DNA of 5,839 nucleotides from Gammaproteobacteria bacterium (GTDB lineage Bacteria > Pseudomonadota > Gammaproteobacteria > Pseudomonadales > Halieaceae). The notes below the pieces were generated by a model, which searched no databases, was not told the DNA's origin, and worked only from the letters and a program-made list of their open reading frames with translations. The stretch spans positions 1-5,839 of the forward strand of contig JAOUDU010000195.1 of the NCBI GenBank assembly GCA_029859085.1. Direction: 5' to 3'. Made by a program: the position numbers and the translations under genes. Shown here one piece after another: positions 1 through 5,767 of this stretch; positions within the stretch are counted from its first letter, which is position 1, and each line of letters opens with the position of its first letter.

Positions 1-357
1 CCGGGTGGAGCCCGGGAAGCTCCGGTTGAGGTCGCGGCCGTCGGGCAGGTAGCGGGTGTGGTGAATGAAGCCGTAGATATTCACGATCGGGATCGCGATG
101 AGAGTGCCCTTGAGCTTGTCCAGCAGAGGGTTCTTCAGGAGCCGGCGGATGATTTCCACACCGTTGATCTCGTCGCCGTGGATCGCTGCGCAGACAAAGA
201 GTTTCGGCCCGGGCAGTTTTCCCCGCACGACTTGCACGCTGACCGAGAGCGTATCGTGGGTATAGGTGGGCGCTACCGGGATTTCAATATTGCGGCGCTG
301 TCCGGGGGCTATTTCCTCGCCCCCGATGACCAGCGTATCCACTTTTTTTTTCGCCAT
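1..357 (-). CDS. Succinylglutamate desuccinylase/aspartoacylase-family zinc enzyme, N-terminal part
   Basis: Partial gene entering from the left edge; 119 codons are visible with no stop. The reading is the reverse strand from an ATG at 357-355. The N-terminal region matches the M14-type zinc amidohydrolase fold of AstE/AspA proteins: LFVCAAIHGDE at residues 53-63 holds the zinc ligands (H60, E63 by family), and DGRDLNRSFPGS at 106-117 is the family's substrate-binding loop. The third ligand His should lie beyond the window. Members hydrolyse N-acyl amino acids or related amides in the cytoplasm; the substrate cannot be told from this piece. It starts 76 bp after the retropepsin-like gene on the same strand, a pairing I recall as recurrent in gammaproteobacteria, often with rimK close by, so co-transcription is likely. 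The ribosome site is weak (AAGAG about 6 nt upstream). Codons 3-5 are a run of nine A. Confidence 0.9.
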   Translation of the reverse strand, partial: MAKKKVDTLVIGGEEIAPGQRRNIEIPVAPTYTHDTLSVSVQVVRGKLPGPKLFVCAAIHGDEINGVEIIRRLLKNPLLDKLKGTLIAIPIVNIYGFIHHTRYLPDGRDLNRSFPGSTR

Positions 358-433
358 AATTCGCTCTTGCCGATAGCAACGGCCTGTCCTTCAGGAGGTG
401 CGGAGTATACGTCGGTAGCGGCCGCTGGCGGTA

Positions 434-922
434 TCAGCTTTTTTTGTGTTTTGCCCTGGGTTCCGGCCTGCGCCGGCTGAGGTAGGAGCGCCCCGGGTCG
501 ACCACGAACTGGCCCCGCATGGCGGTCCTGCCCAGCAGCATCCTGAACCGCATATTCTCACGGTCGGTCAGGGTCATCTCGGTCATGACTTCCTGCTCCC
601 CCAGCCTGATCGGGGTCAGGATGACGTAGCGCTCTTCCCGGTGTCCGCCGGAATCGGTGACCGTGCGGCGGTCGAGCACCGCCGCCTCGCAATGGACCAC
701 CTCCTCGGAGGAGCCCTGGCGCGGGTGTATACCGAACCGCACCCAGGGTTTCCCGTCCCGGGTAAATGGCTCGAGGTAAAAGGCGTGCAGGGCGCTGGTG
801 CGCGCCCCGGTATCTATTTTCGCCTTGATATACTCGATGCCGAACGCCGGCAGGGCCAGCCACTCGCGCCAGCCCAGGGTCTTCTTCGCTGTTGCCTCCC
901 CCGGAGGGGTTGTCACAGCCAA
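434..922 (-). CDS. Retropepsin-like aspartic protease, 'ATP-dependent zinc protease'/RimB family
   Basis: A 162-residue soluble protein. The key motif is IDTGARTSALHA at residues 36-47, the D-T-G-A active-site loop of retropepsin-like folds (catalytic Asp37), and the family's closing signature is MLLGRTAM...FVVDP at 128-143 followed by RSYL. No HExxH zinc site and no Walker A loop are visible, so the widely used name ATP-dependent zinc protease is not supported by the sequence. In Pseudomonas a relative (RimB) acts with the S6 glutamate ligase RimK; transfer of that role here is inference. The called start is a TTG at 922-920 directly abutting the mscL TGA; a GTG two codons later (916-914) is an equally possible start. 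Neither has a strong Shine-Dalgarno, which fits translational coupling to mscL. The C-terminus is a basic tail (RRRPEPRAKHKKS). Confidence 0.88.
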   Translation of the reverse strand: MAVTTPPGEATAKKTLGWREWLALPAFGIEYIKAKIDTGARTSALHAFYLEPFTRDGKPWVRFGIHPRQGSSEEVVHCEAAVLDRRTVTDSGGHREERYVILTPIRLGEQEVMTEMTLTDRENMRFRMLLGRTAMRGQFVVDPGRSYLSRRRPEPRAKHKKS

Positions 923-1378
923 TCAGGCGCCGCCCAGCTCCGAGGTGCAGTGCGGGCACCTCACCGCCTTGATCGCTATGCTGCTGAAGCAGAAAGGGCA
1001 GTCTTTGGTGGTGGGTTCCTCCACCGCCGCTTCCTCTTCTTTCTGCATCCTGTTGATGCTCTTGATCAGCAGGAATACCGCAAATGCGACGATCAGGAAG
1101 CTGATAACCGAGTTCAGGAAAACTCCGTACCCTATAATGACGGCCCCGGCTTCCTGGGCGCTCGCGAGGGTGGCATAGGGTCCCGCGGTGGCTCCGTCCT
1201 TGAGGGTGATAAACAGGTCGGAAAAATCGACGCCGCCCAGCAGCAGGCCGATCGGGGGCATGATCACATCGGCCACCAGGCTCTTGACGATGGTGCCGAA
1301 GGCCCCGCCGATAATGATACCTACCGCCATGTCCACCACATTGCCGCGCATGGCAAATTTCTTGAATTCCTGCAGCAT
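923..1378 (-). CDS. mscL: Large-conductance mechanosensitive channel MscL with C-terminal four-cysteine tail
   Basis: A 151-residue inner-membrane channel that opens under membrane tension to release solutes after hypo-osmotic shock; it works as a homopentamer. The N-terminus [20 protein letters not shown] is the canonical amphipathic S1 helix leading into the pore helix. TM1 is about residues 15-45 with the glycine-rich IIIGGAFG pore stretch and the DVIMPPIG exit; TM2 is about 77-107 ([26 protein letters not shown]). After an acidic linker (KEEEAAVEE) comes CPFC at 127-130 and CPHC at 141-144, which looks like a small zinc ribbon, making it longer than the E. coli protein (136 aa). The start at 1378 is chosen over an in-frame one 51 nt upstream because it gives the family N-terminus and has GAGG 8 nt upstream. 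It appears to head the leftward operon. Confidence 0.96.
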   Translation of the reverse strand: MLQEFKKFAMRGNVVDMAVGIIIGGAFGTIVKSLVADVIMPPIGLLLGGVDFSDLFITLKDGATAGPYATLASAQEAGAVIIGYGVFLNSVISFLIVAFAVFLLIKSINRMQKEEEAAVEEPTTKDCPFCFSSIAIKAVRCPHCTSELGGA

Positions 1379-1395
1379 AAATTTCGCCTCGTTCA

Positions 1396-1423
1396 AATAA
1401 AGCCGCGCACCGGTGCGGTGCAA
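1396..1423 (-). promoter_or_regulatory. Weak candidate mscL promoter with palindromic spacer
   Basis: On the reverse strand TTGCAC (1423-1418) and TTTATT (1401-1396) are separated by 16 nt. Inside the spacer is a perfect 12-bp palindrome, CGCACCGGTGCG (1406-1417). The arrangement could be a repressor- or MerR-type operator. A problem is that transcription would start near 1389, on the ribosome site, leaving a leader of only about 11 nt, so the true promoter may lie further upstream. Confidence 0.2.
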
Positions 1424-1485
1424 CCCCAAGATAACTCACGCCCGCGGGGATGACCACCCCGGGTTAATGCCTTGTGGGGCAAACA

Positions 1486-1494
1486 TGCTACAGT
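1486..1494 (+). promoter_or_regulatory. Candidate extended -10 promoter for the 11-mer lipoprotein
   Basis: TGCTACAGT fits the extended -10 form TG-n-TACAGT (four of six to TATAAT). No convincing -35 is seen at 16-18 nt. Predicted start is near 1501, which would place the interleaved inverted repeats at the very 5' end of an approximately 80-nt leader. The CTACAGT shape would also suit a stationary-phase sigma factor, which is speculative. Confidence 0.3.
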
Positions 1495-1504
1495 TGGTAC
1501 CTGT

Positions 1505-1557
1505 CGCGATATCCCATGTGGAATGTGCGGTGCATATCGCGGCTGGTGGACACATTC
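1505..1557 (+). promoter_or_regulatory. Two interleaved inverted repeats in lipoprotein leader (possible pseudoknot)
   Basis: Arms CGCGATAT (1505-1512) and ATATCGCG (1534-1541) are perfect 8-bp complements. GAATGTG (1521-1527), in the loop of the first pair, is perfectly complementary to CACATTC (1551-1557) downstream. The order arm1-arm2-arm1'-arm2' is that of an H-type pseudoknot with connecting loops of 8, 6 and 9 nt; the same bases could instead be a protein operator. It ends 10 nt before the AAGGAG ribosome site, close enough to affect translation. The repeats are seen; the function is inference. Confidence 0.4.
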
Positions 1558-1567
1558 AAATCGAATC

Positions 1568-1573
1568 AAGGAG
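1568..1573 (+). promoter_or_regulatory. Ribosome binding site deciding the lipoprotein start
   Basis: AAGGAG lies 7 nt before the ATG at 1581. It is the strongest Shine-Dalgarno in the window and settles the start of the lipoprotein against longer in-frame readings from 1413. Confidence 0.85.
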
Positions 1574-1580
1574 AAGGACT

Positions 1581-1961
1581 ATGGATTACAGGAAACTGGT
1601 TGCAGCCTTGGGCGCACTCTGTTTCGCCGCGGTGATCGGCGGGTGTAGCAAGGAATCGGTGGAGGACAGCAAGGCGTCAGTGCAGAAGGCTACCGAGTCC
1701 GTCAAGGAAGCAACGGCCGAAGTGGCTGATAAAGCCGCCGATGCCATGGAGAAAACCAGGGACGCGACCGCGGATGCCGTCGATTCCGCGGGTGAAATGG
1801 CGAAAGATGCGGCCGACAGTGCTCACGAAATGGCCGCCGATGCCGGCGATGCCGTCGGTGACGCCGCCGACTCCGCTGGCGATATGGTCAATGAAGCTTC
1901 CGACAAGGCGGCTGAAGCCGCGGATGCGGCGGCCGAAAAGGCTAAAGAATTGACCCAATGA
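1581..1961 (+). CDS. Small lipoprotein made of nine 11-residue LEA-like repeats
   Basis: A 126-residue exported lipoprotein. Residues 1-21 form a signal peptide (MDYRK, then a hydrophobic stretch) ending in the lipobox VIGGC, with Cys22 as the lipidated residue; Ser follows it, so outer-membrane sorting is expected. From residue 24 to 122 the chain divides without gaps into nine 11-mers. Position 5 is Asp/Glu in eight of nine, position 10 is Ala in eight of nine, and positions 3 and 7 are small or hydrophobic. This 11-residue period is typical of group 3 LEA and apolipoprotein-like amphipathic helices. There are no cysteines after Cys22 and no aromatics in the mature part. I do not recognise a named family. 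A role in envelope protection or osmotic/desiccation stress is inferred from the repeat type and the divergent mscL. It ends 21 bp from the convergent antiporter gene. Confidence 0.85.
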   Translation: MDYRKLVAALGALCFAAVIGGCSKESVEDSKASVQKATESVKEATAEVADKAADAMEKTRDATADAVDSAGEMAKDAADSAHEMAADAGDAVGDAADSAGDMVNEASDKAAEAADAAAEKAKELTQ

Positions 1962-1982
1962 CGCAGGGCAGGGCCCCAAGCC

Positions 1983-2957
1983 CTATTGCATGAAAACCGT
2001 CGTTACCAGGTAGGCGGTATAGCCCACGTAACAGGCCAGCAGGCCGGCGCCTTCCAAGCGGTTGATGCGCCCCGGCCTGCCGGAGTGGCCGATCCCGATG
2101 ATAAATATCGAGAGGGTCAGCACGGCCATCACCAGGATATCGCGGGTCAGCACATCCGGGCCCACGGCCATCGGTGAAATGCTGCCGGCGATACCCACCA
2201 CCGCCAGTGTGTTGAACAGGTTTGACCCGAGTATGTTGCCCAGCGCGATGTCGTGCTCGCCTTTGCGCGCGGCGATGATCGTGGAAGCAAGTTCCGGCAG
2301 CGAGGTGCCCACCGCGATCACTGTCAGCCCGATGACCAGGTCGCTGACCCCGAAGTGATGGGCGATGTCGACCGCCCCCCACACCAGTAACCGCGAGCTG
2401 GCGATCAGCAGTGCCAGCCCGACAATGATCCACAGCAGCGCGTGGCGCAGCGGCATTTTGCGCTCTTCCAGTTCCAGCTCCATTTCCTGGCCAAGGGCAT
2501 CGGCTTTTGCGCGTATTCCCTGCCAGATGGTCCAGGCCATTAACGTCGCGAATACACCCAGCAGGATCCAGGCATCCGTGCGGGTGATCGAACCGTCCCG
2601 CACCTGCCACGCCGCCAGTGCCGTAATCACGGCGAGGATAGGCAGCTCCTTGCGCAGTACCTGGGAGTGGACCGTGATCGGATTTATCAGCGCGGTGAGA
2701 CCCAGCACCAGCGCAATATTCGTGATATTCGATCCGTAGGCGTTGCCCAGCGCAATCCCGGGGTTGCCCTGGTAGGCCGACAGTGCCGACACGACCATCT
2801 CCGGGGCCGAAGTCCCAAAGCCGACTATCACCATGCCGATCAACAGCGGTGGCATGCCAAAATGCCCGGCCGCGGCGGCGGAACCATCGACGAACCGTCC
2901 GGCGCTCCATACCAGCAGTGCGAGACCGACTGCGATTGCTGCAAAGGCCAGTGTCAT
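1983..2957 (-). CDS. Calcium/sodium antiporter, CaCA family (YrbG-like)
   Basis: A 324-residue inner-membrane cation exchanger, close in length to E. coli YrbG (325). It has the two inverted alpha repeats that define the family: GFGTSAPEMVVS at 46-57 with GNAYGSN at 71-77, and AVGTSLPELAST at 215-226 with GNILGSN at 240-246. The Glu in each PE pair (E53, E222) is the expected ion ligand. Between the halves is an acidic cytoplasmic loop (EMELELEER, 158-166). About ten membrane segments are apparent. Members use the Na+ or H+ gradient to expel Ca2+; the bacterial ion preference cannot be read from sequence. It follows the glycosyltransferase-like gene by 21 bp on the same strand, so both are probably one transcript. 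The ATG at 2957 has GGGAGG about 12 nt upstream, rather distant. It lacks the kds/lpt neighbours of E. coli yrbG in this window, so I give no symbol. Confidence 0.95.
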   Translation of the reverse strand: MTLAFAAIAVGLALLVWSAGRFVDGSAAAAGHFGMPPLLIGMVIVGFGTSAPEMVVSALSAYQGNPGIALGNAYGSNITNIALVLGLTALINPITVHSQVLRKELPILAVITALAAWQVRDGSITRTDAWILLGVFATLMAWTIWQGIRAKADALGQEMELELEERKMPLRHALLWIIVGLALLIASSRLLVWGAVDIAHHFGVSDLVIGLTVIAVGTSLPELASTIIAARKGEHDIALGNILGSNLFNTLAVVGIAGSISPMAVGPDVLTRDILVMAVLTLSIFIIGIGHSGRPGRINRLEGAGLLACYVGYTAYLVTTVFMQ

Positions 2958-2978
2958 AATCGGTAAGTGCCTCCCGGG

Positions 2979-4844
2979 TCAGTGCGGCAGCAGCTGCCTG
3001 CTGCCAATGAGTTCGTCGACAAGGCCGGGCGCGACCTCGCGCATTTCGACCCAGCCCGCCAGGGCGGCGGCGAAGCCCCGCGCCATCTCCCTGAACTCCT
3101 GGAGCAGTTCCGCTTCGGTGGCATTGGCGGCAACCCCGTGGATTCCGGTCGGGCTCTGGTTCGTCGCGATGGCTCGCTGCATTTCCTCGATGCCGCGACG
3201 CAGATAGGCCTGCCATTGTGCGGAGCCGAACTTCTGGGTGCGGGCATACTGGTCCTGCATCATATAGAGGCCATCGGCCTGGCCCCTGGCCAGCTCCGCG
3301 CGGTAATCCAGCAACAGGTCGGCATCGGTGCGGGCAGCGATGCGCAGGGTGTCCTGGACCAGGAACCTCAGGTTGTGCGCGGGGTCGGTGGTGTCCTTGT
3401 AATCGATGTGCTCGGTCAGGTAGCGGGCGAAAAGCGAAATGCCAGCGCCGCTGACCATCGGCTCCTGCAGGCTGAAGTTGCGCGCCTCCAGCGGCAGATG
3501 GGGGACGCTCCAGGGATACTCGAGGGAGACGCTGTGGTGATGCATCGCAACCAGCATGGCGCCGAACAGGGCGTCCTCGCCGCGAAAAGCCGGAAAATAC
3601 GGGGGCAGCAGCCGGCTGTTATCCAGGCCCGTGAGCTGGGACATGAAGGGCATCTTGAAGAAATTGGGTCTCGCGCTGCCCAGCCAGGCCATCCTGTGTT
3701 CCAGCGCCGCCAGTCCCTGCGGCGACGCCAGCAGGCGTTCCACCGAGTCCTCTCCCAGATAAATGCCCCAGTGGGCCCCGCCCGTCCCCGGGTCGCCCAG
3801 TGAGCCGCACTGGGTGACAAGAATGGGTGACTCGGCTGTCAGTACATTTGCCAGCGCCGCGTTTACATAGACAAGCTGCGGTTCCTGTAAAGGCCCGTGA
3901 TTGACTGCCCGGATAGCGTCCCCCAGAGTGCTGCCCAGCAGGCTGGCGTGGCCGCTGAGGGGGTCGAAGCCGGCGGGTTTGCCGCTGGCCAGTAGCGCCT
4001 GCTCGCTGTCGTAAAATGCCGCCTTGCGCATGCCGCCGCTGCCGATACCGACGCCGGCTTCCGCCATCGGCGGCAGGATGGCCTGGCAGAGGATATCGTC
4101 GTCCATTACCAGCGCGCGATAGCCAACCGACAGCAGCAGGCACAGGGTGCGGCTGCGGCCATAGGTTTTCCTGCCTTGCCACTGCGCCGGATCCAGCAGG
4201 AAACGAACGCCGGTGGCGTGGGCAGGCAACGCTGCCGCCAGTCCGGACAGGAGCGTCTGCTGGGCCTGGGCGCCCACATAGTGCATCTCCTTGGCACTGC
4301 GCAGGTTGAACCTCGCCACTGCCTCGCTGTTGGCATCGCGGTTGCGCTGGTCCCGGGAGTCATCGACCAGGAACAGGGCATCGTGCTGGGCCAGTTTGCC
4401 GTTGCGCAGCAGCGACTCCAGCAGCCGCTCGACGGCCGCGGGCCGGTCACAGGTGATCAGGAACACCCGGGTGGGCGGCAACTGCCGCGGTGCCGGCCGG
4501 GCAAGCCTGGTGCAGACTTCCCCGGCGCGAAGCAGCATGCCCGCGGCGTTGAGGTTGGCCAGGACCGTGGCCGCCATCGCCTGGTTGCCATTGAGTTCCG
4601 GTCGGGTGCTTGCCAGGTGTGCGGCATGCGCCGCCAGGGTGTTGAAGCCGGTACAGGTTTTCAGGCCCTCGACTACCTGGGGTGACATGATCTGCTGGTT
4701 GCCGTTCTGGCGGTTGATTACCAGCATCATCGCGTTGTTGATTCCGATCAGCTCGCAATCGGCGAAGGCAATGAGTTCCTCACCCCCGGCGGAGTTGAAC
4801 TGCGGCGGGTTTGGCGCGGAAAAAGCCCCTGTTTCGTCCGTCAT
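2979..4844 (-). CDS. GT-A-type glycosyltransferase-like protein with possible PqqD-like N-terminal domain
   Basis: A 621-residue soluble protein with no signal peptide or membrane segment. Residues 126-163 look like the nucleotide-sugar half of a GT-A fold (VFLITCDRP, then helix VERLLESLL, then LFLVDDS). VMDDDIL at 247-252 supplies a DxD-type metal site, and FRGEDALFG at 420-428 resembles the catalytic-base ED motif of GT2-like enzymes. Residues about 28-112 (LVINRQNG, IMSPQVVEGLKTCTGFNTL, then a helix ending NAAGMLL) resemble a PqqD/RRE-type winged helix, which binds peptides in RiPP enzymes; this is by eye and less certain. The remaining C-terminal 140 residues are helical and unrecognised. 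The start at 4844 is preferred to an in-frame one at 5018, which would overlap the divergent devB and add a low-complexity basic leader. Ribosome site weak (TGGAA). The acceptor is unknown; the gene is certainly coding, its enzyme class likely. Confidence 0.75.
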   Translation of the reverse strand: MTDETGAFSAPNPPQFNSAGGEELIAFADCELIGINNAMMLVINRQNGNQQIMSPQVVEGLKTCTGFNTLAAHAAHLASTRPELNGNQAMAATVLANLNAAGMLLRAGEVCTRLARPAPRQLPPTRVFLITCDRPAAVERLLESLLRNGKLAQHDALFLVDDSRDQRNRDANSEAVARFNLRSAKEMHYVGAQAQQTLLSGLAAALPAHATGVRFLLDPAQWQGRKTYGRSRTLCLLLSVGYRALVMDDDILCQAILPPMAEAGVGIGSGGMRKAAFYDSEQALLASGKPAGFDPLSGHASLLGSTLGDAIRAVNHGPLQEPQLVYVNAALANVLTAESPILVTQCGSLGDPGTGGAHWGIYLGEDSVERLLASPQGLAALEHRMAWLGSARPNFFKMPFMSQLTGLDNSRLLPPYFPAFRGEDALFGAMLVAMHHHSVSLEYPWSVPHLPLEARNFSLQEPMVSGAGISLFARYLTEHIDYKDTTDPAHNLRFLVQDTLRIAARTDADLLLDYRAELARGQADGLYMMQDQYARTQKFGSAQWQAYLRRGIEEMQRAIATNQSPTGIHGVAANATEAELLQEFREMARGFAAALAGWVEMREVAPGLVDELIGSRQLLPH

Positions 4845-4889
4845 TGTGGTTCCAGTGTGTCGTTCAGCCGGGCGCCCAGTGTAGGGGAA

Positions 4890-4923
4890 GGCGCGGGGAT
4901 TAAAAAGCGCCGGGACCCGCGCC
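4890..4923. repeat. 8-bp inverted repeat around an AT-rich core, divergent promoter region
   Basis: GGCGCGGG (4890-4897) and CCCGCGCC (4916-4923) are perfect complements separated by 18 nt. On the reverse strand the loop contains TTTAAT (4904-4899), five of six to a sigma-70 -10, giving a possible start for the glycosyltransferase gene near 4892 and a leader of roughly 48 nt. No good -35 is visible. The repeat could be an operator flanking the -10, or, for its left half, part of the leader RNA. GC-rich composition raises the chance of coincidence. Confidence 0.3.
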
Positions 4924-4927
4924 CGCC

Positions 4928-4955
4928 TTGCGAATACGCCGGGAGCCTGTACTAT
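4928..4955 (+). promoter_or_regulatory. Candidate sigma-70 promoter for devB
   Basis: TTGCGA (4928-4933) and TACTAT (4950-4955) are 16 nt apart, each four of six to consensus, giving a start near 4962 and a leader of about 26 nt. The -10 sits inside a small inverted repeat, GCCGG (4938-4942) with CCGGC (4957-4961), which could be an operator. It is the best promoter-like spacing in the intergenic region. Confidence 0.4.
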
Positions 4956-4987
4956 ACCGGCAATAATTTTAAACGGGTTCTTGCTGG

Positions 4988-5767
4988 ATGCGTGCCTTTG
5001 CAGTCGTCTGTTGTTCACTGTTTTTCCTGTCCTTGCCGAATTTCGCGGAATCAGCGCCCAGGGTCATAACCAGCCTGGGCCGTATTGAGCCGGCGGGCGG
5101 GGTGGTGCGGCTGGCCGGCCCGTCGGGCATCGGTTCGGTCATCATGGAACTGAAGGTGAAGGAGGGTGACTGGGTGGAGGAGGGCCAGTTGATCGCCATC
5201 CTCGATACCTACGCGGTGCGCAAGGCGGACCAGGCGCGGCTGCGGGCGGAACTGGATAACGCAAAAAAGAAACTCGACCGTGAAACCAGGCTCTCCAGGG
5301 CTGTGGCGTCGGCTGTGGCCACGGTGGAGGACCTGCAACTCAACGTGAAGGCAGCGGAGGCGGCGGTGACCGCGGCGGACGCGATGGTGGCGCTCTCCAC
5401 CGTGCTGGCCCCGCAGAAAGGCCAGGTACTGTTTGTGCATGCCCGGCCCGGGGAGCGGATAGGGGTGGAGGGTGTGGTCGAACTCGGCCGGACCGACAGG
5501 ATGTATGCGGTGGCGGAGGTATACGAAACCGACATCATCAACGTCAAGGCGGGCCAGGGCGCCCGGGTGCTCAGCCCGGCGCTGCCCGGGCCGGTGAGTG
5601 GCACGGTGGAGAGCATCGGCCTCAAGGTGGGGCGCATGGATGTGCTCGGGCTGGACCCGGTGGCCCAGGCCGACGCCCGCGTGATCGAGGTGAAGATCCT
5701 GCTGGACGACCCCGGCGTGGTCAGTCACCTGACCAACCTCCAGGTCGAGGTTGAGATCACCCCTTGA
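4988..5767 (+). CDS. devB: DevB-type periplasmic adaptor (membrane fusion protein) of an ABC exporter
   Basis: A 259-residue adaptor expected to link an inner-membrane ABC transporter of the DevCA type to a TolC-like outer-membrane channel. Residues 1 to about 20-23 are a signal peptide (MRAF, then hydrophobic). A lipoyl half-motif lies at 48-73 (IMELKVKEGDWVEEGQLIAILD), then a short coiled-coil hairpin at about 78-135, then the second lipoyl half from about 136 (VLAPQKGQVLFVHARPGERI) and a beta-barrel part (YAVAEVYETDI). LDPVAQADARVIEVKI at 222-237 is the signature stretch of DevB proteins. It is shorter than cyanobacterial DevB, mainly in the hairpin. It overlaps the next gene by 4 nt, so the two are translationally coupled. 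The start ATG has only a weak ribosome site but is the only one giving the signal peptide. Cargo is unknown; in heterocysts the system exports glycolipid. Confidence 0.9.
   Translation: MRAFAVVCCSLFFLSLPNFAESAPRVITSLGRIEPAGGVVRLAGPSGIGSVIMELKVKEGDWVEEGQLIAILDTYAVRKADQARLRAELDNAKKKLDRETRLSRAVASAVATVEDLQLNVKAAEAAVTAADAMVALSTVLAPQKGQVLFVHARPGERIGVEGVVELGRTDRMYAVAEVYETDIINVKAGQGARVLSPALPGPVSGTVESIGLKVGRMDVLGLDPVAQADARVIEVKILLDDPGVVSHLTNLQVEVEITP

Noticed and set aside
391..400. Perfect Shine-Dalgarno-like AGGAGGTG on the plus strand
   Set aside because: No start codon at a usable distance opens a credible frame; on the transcribed strand it lies in the gap between two minus-strand genes.
417..426. 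10-bp palindrome AGCGGCCGCT between the protease and AstE-like genes
   Set aside because: GC-rich self-complementary decamer with no T-tract or paired element; likely chance, too weak for a terminator call.
446..1453. 335-codon plus-strand open frame opposite mscL and the protease
   Set aside because: It is the antisense shadow of two clearly recognised genes, has no domain resemblance and no ribosome site before its GTG.
558..1457. 299-codon minus-strand open frame
   Set aside because: Out-of-frame overlap of mscL and the protease; Arg/Gly-rich shadow composition typical of GC-rich DNA.
1445..1461. Hairpin CGGGG-N7-CCCCG upstream of the lipoprotein
   Set aside because: Short, no T-tract, and upstream of the likely promoter; probably chance in GC-rich sequence.
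1962..1985. Bidirectional terminator between the convergent lipoprotein and antiporter genes
   Set aside because: Only a 5-bp AGGGC/GCCCT pair with a 10-nt loop and no T-tract on either side; not enough to call.
1942..3216. 424-codon minus-strand open frame
   Set aside because: Runs out of frame through the antiporter and glycosyltransferase; Arg/Gly/His-rich with no membrane segments.
4845..5018. 58-codon N-terminal extension of the glycosyltransferase-like gene
   Set aside because: Would overlap the start of divergent devB, adds a low-complexity basic leader, and covers the likely promoters.
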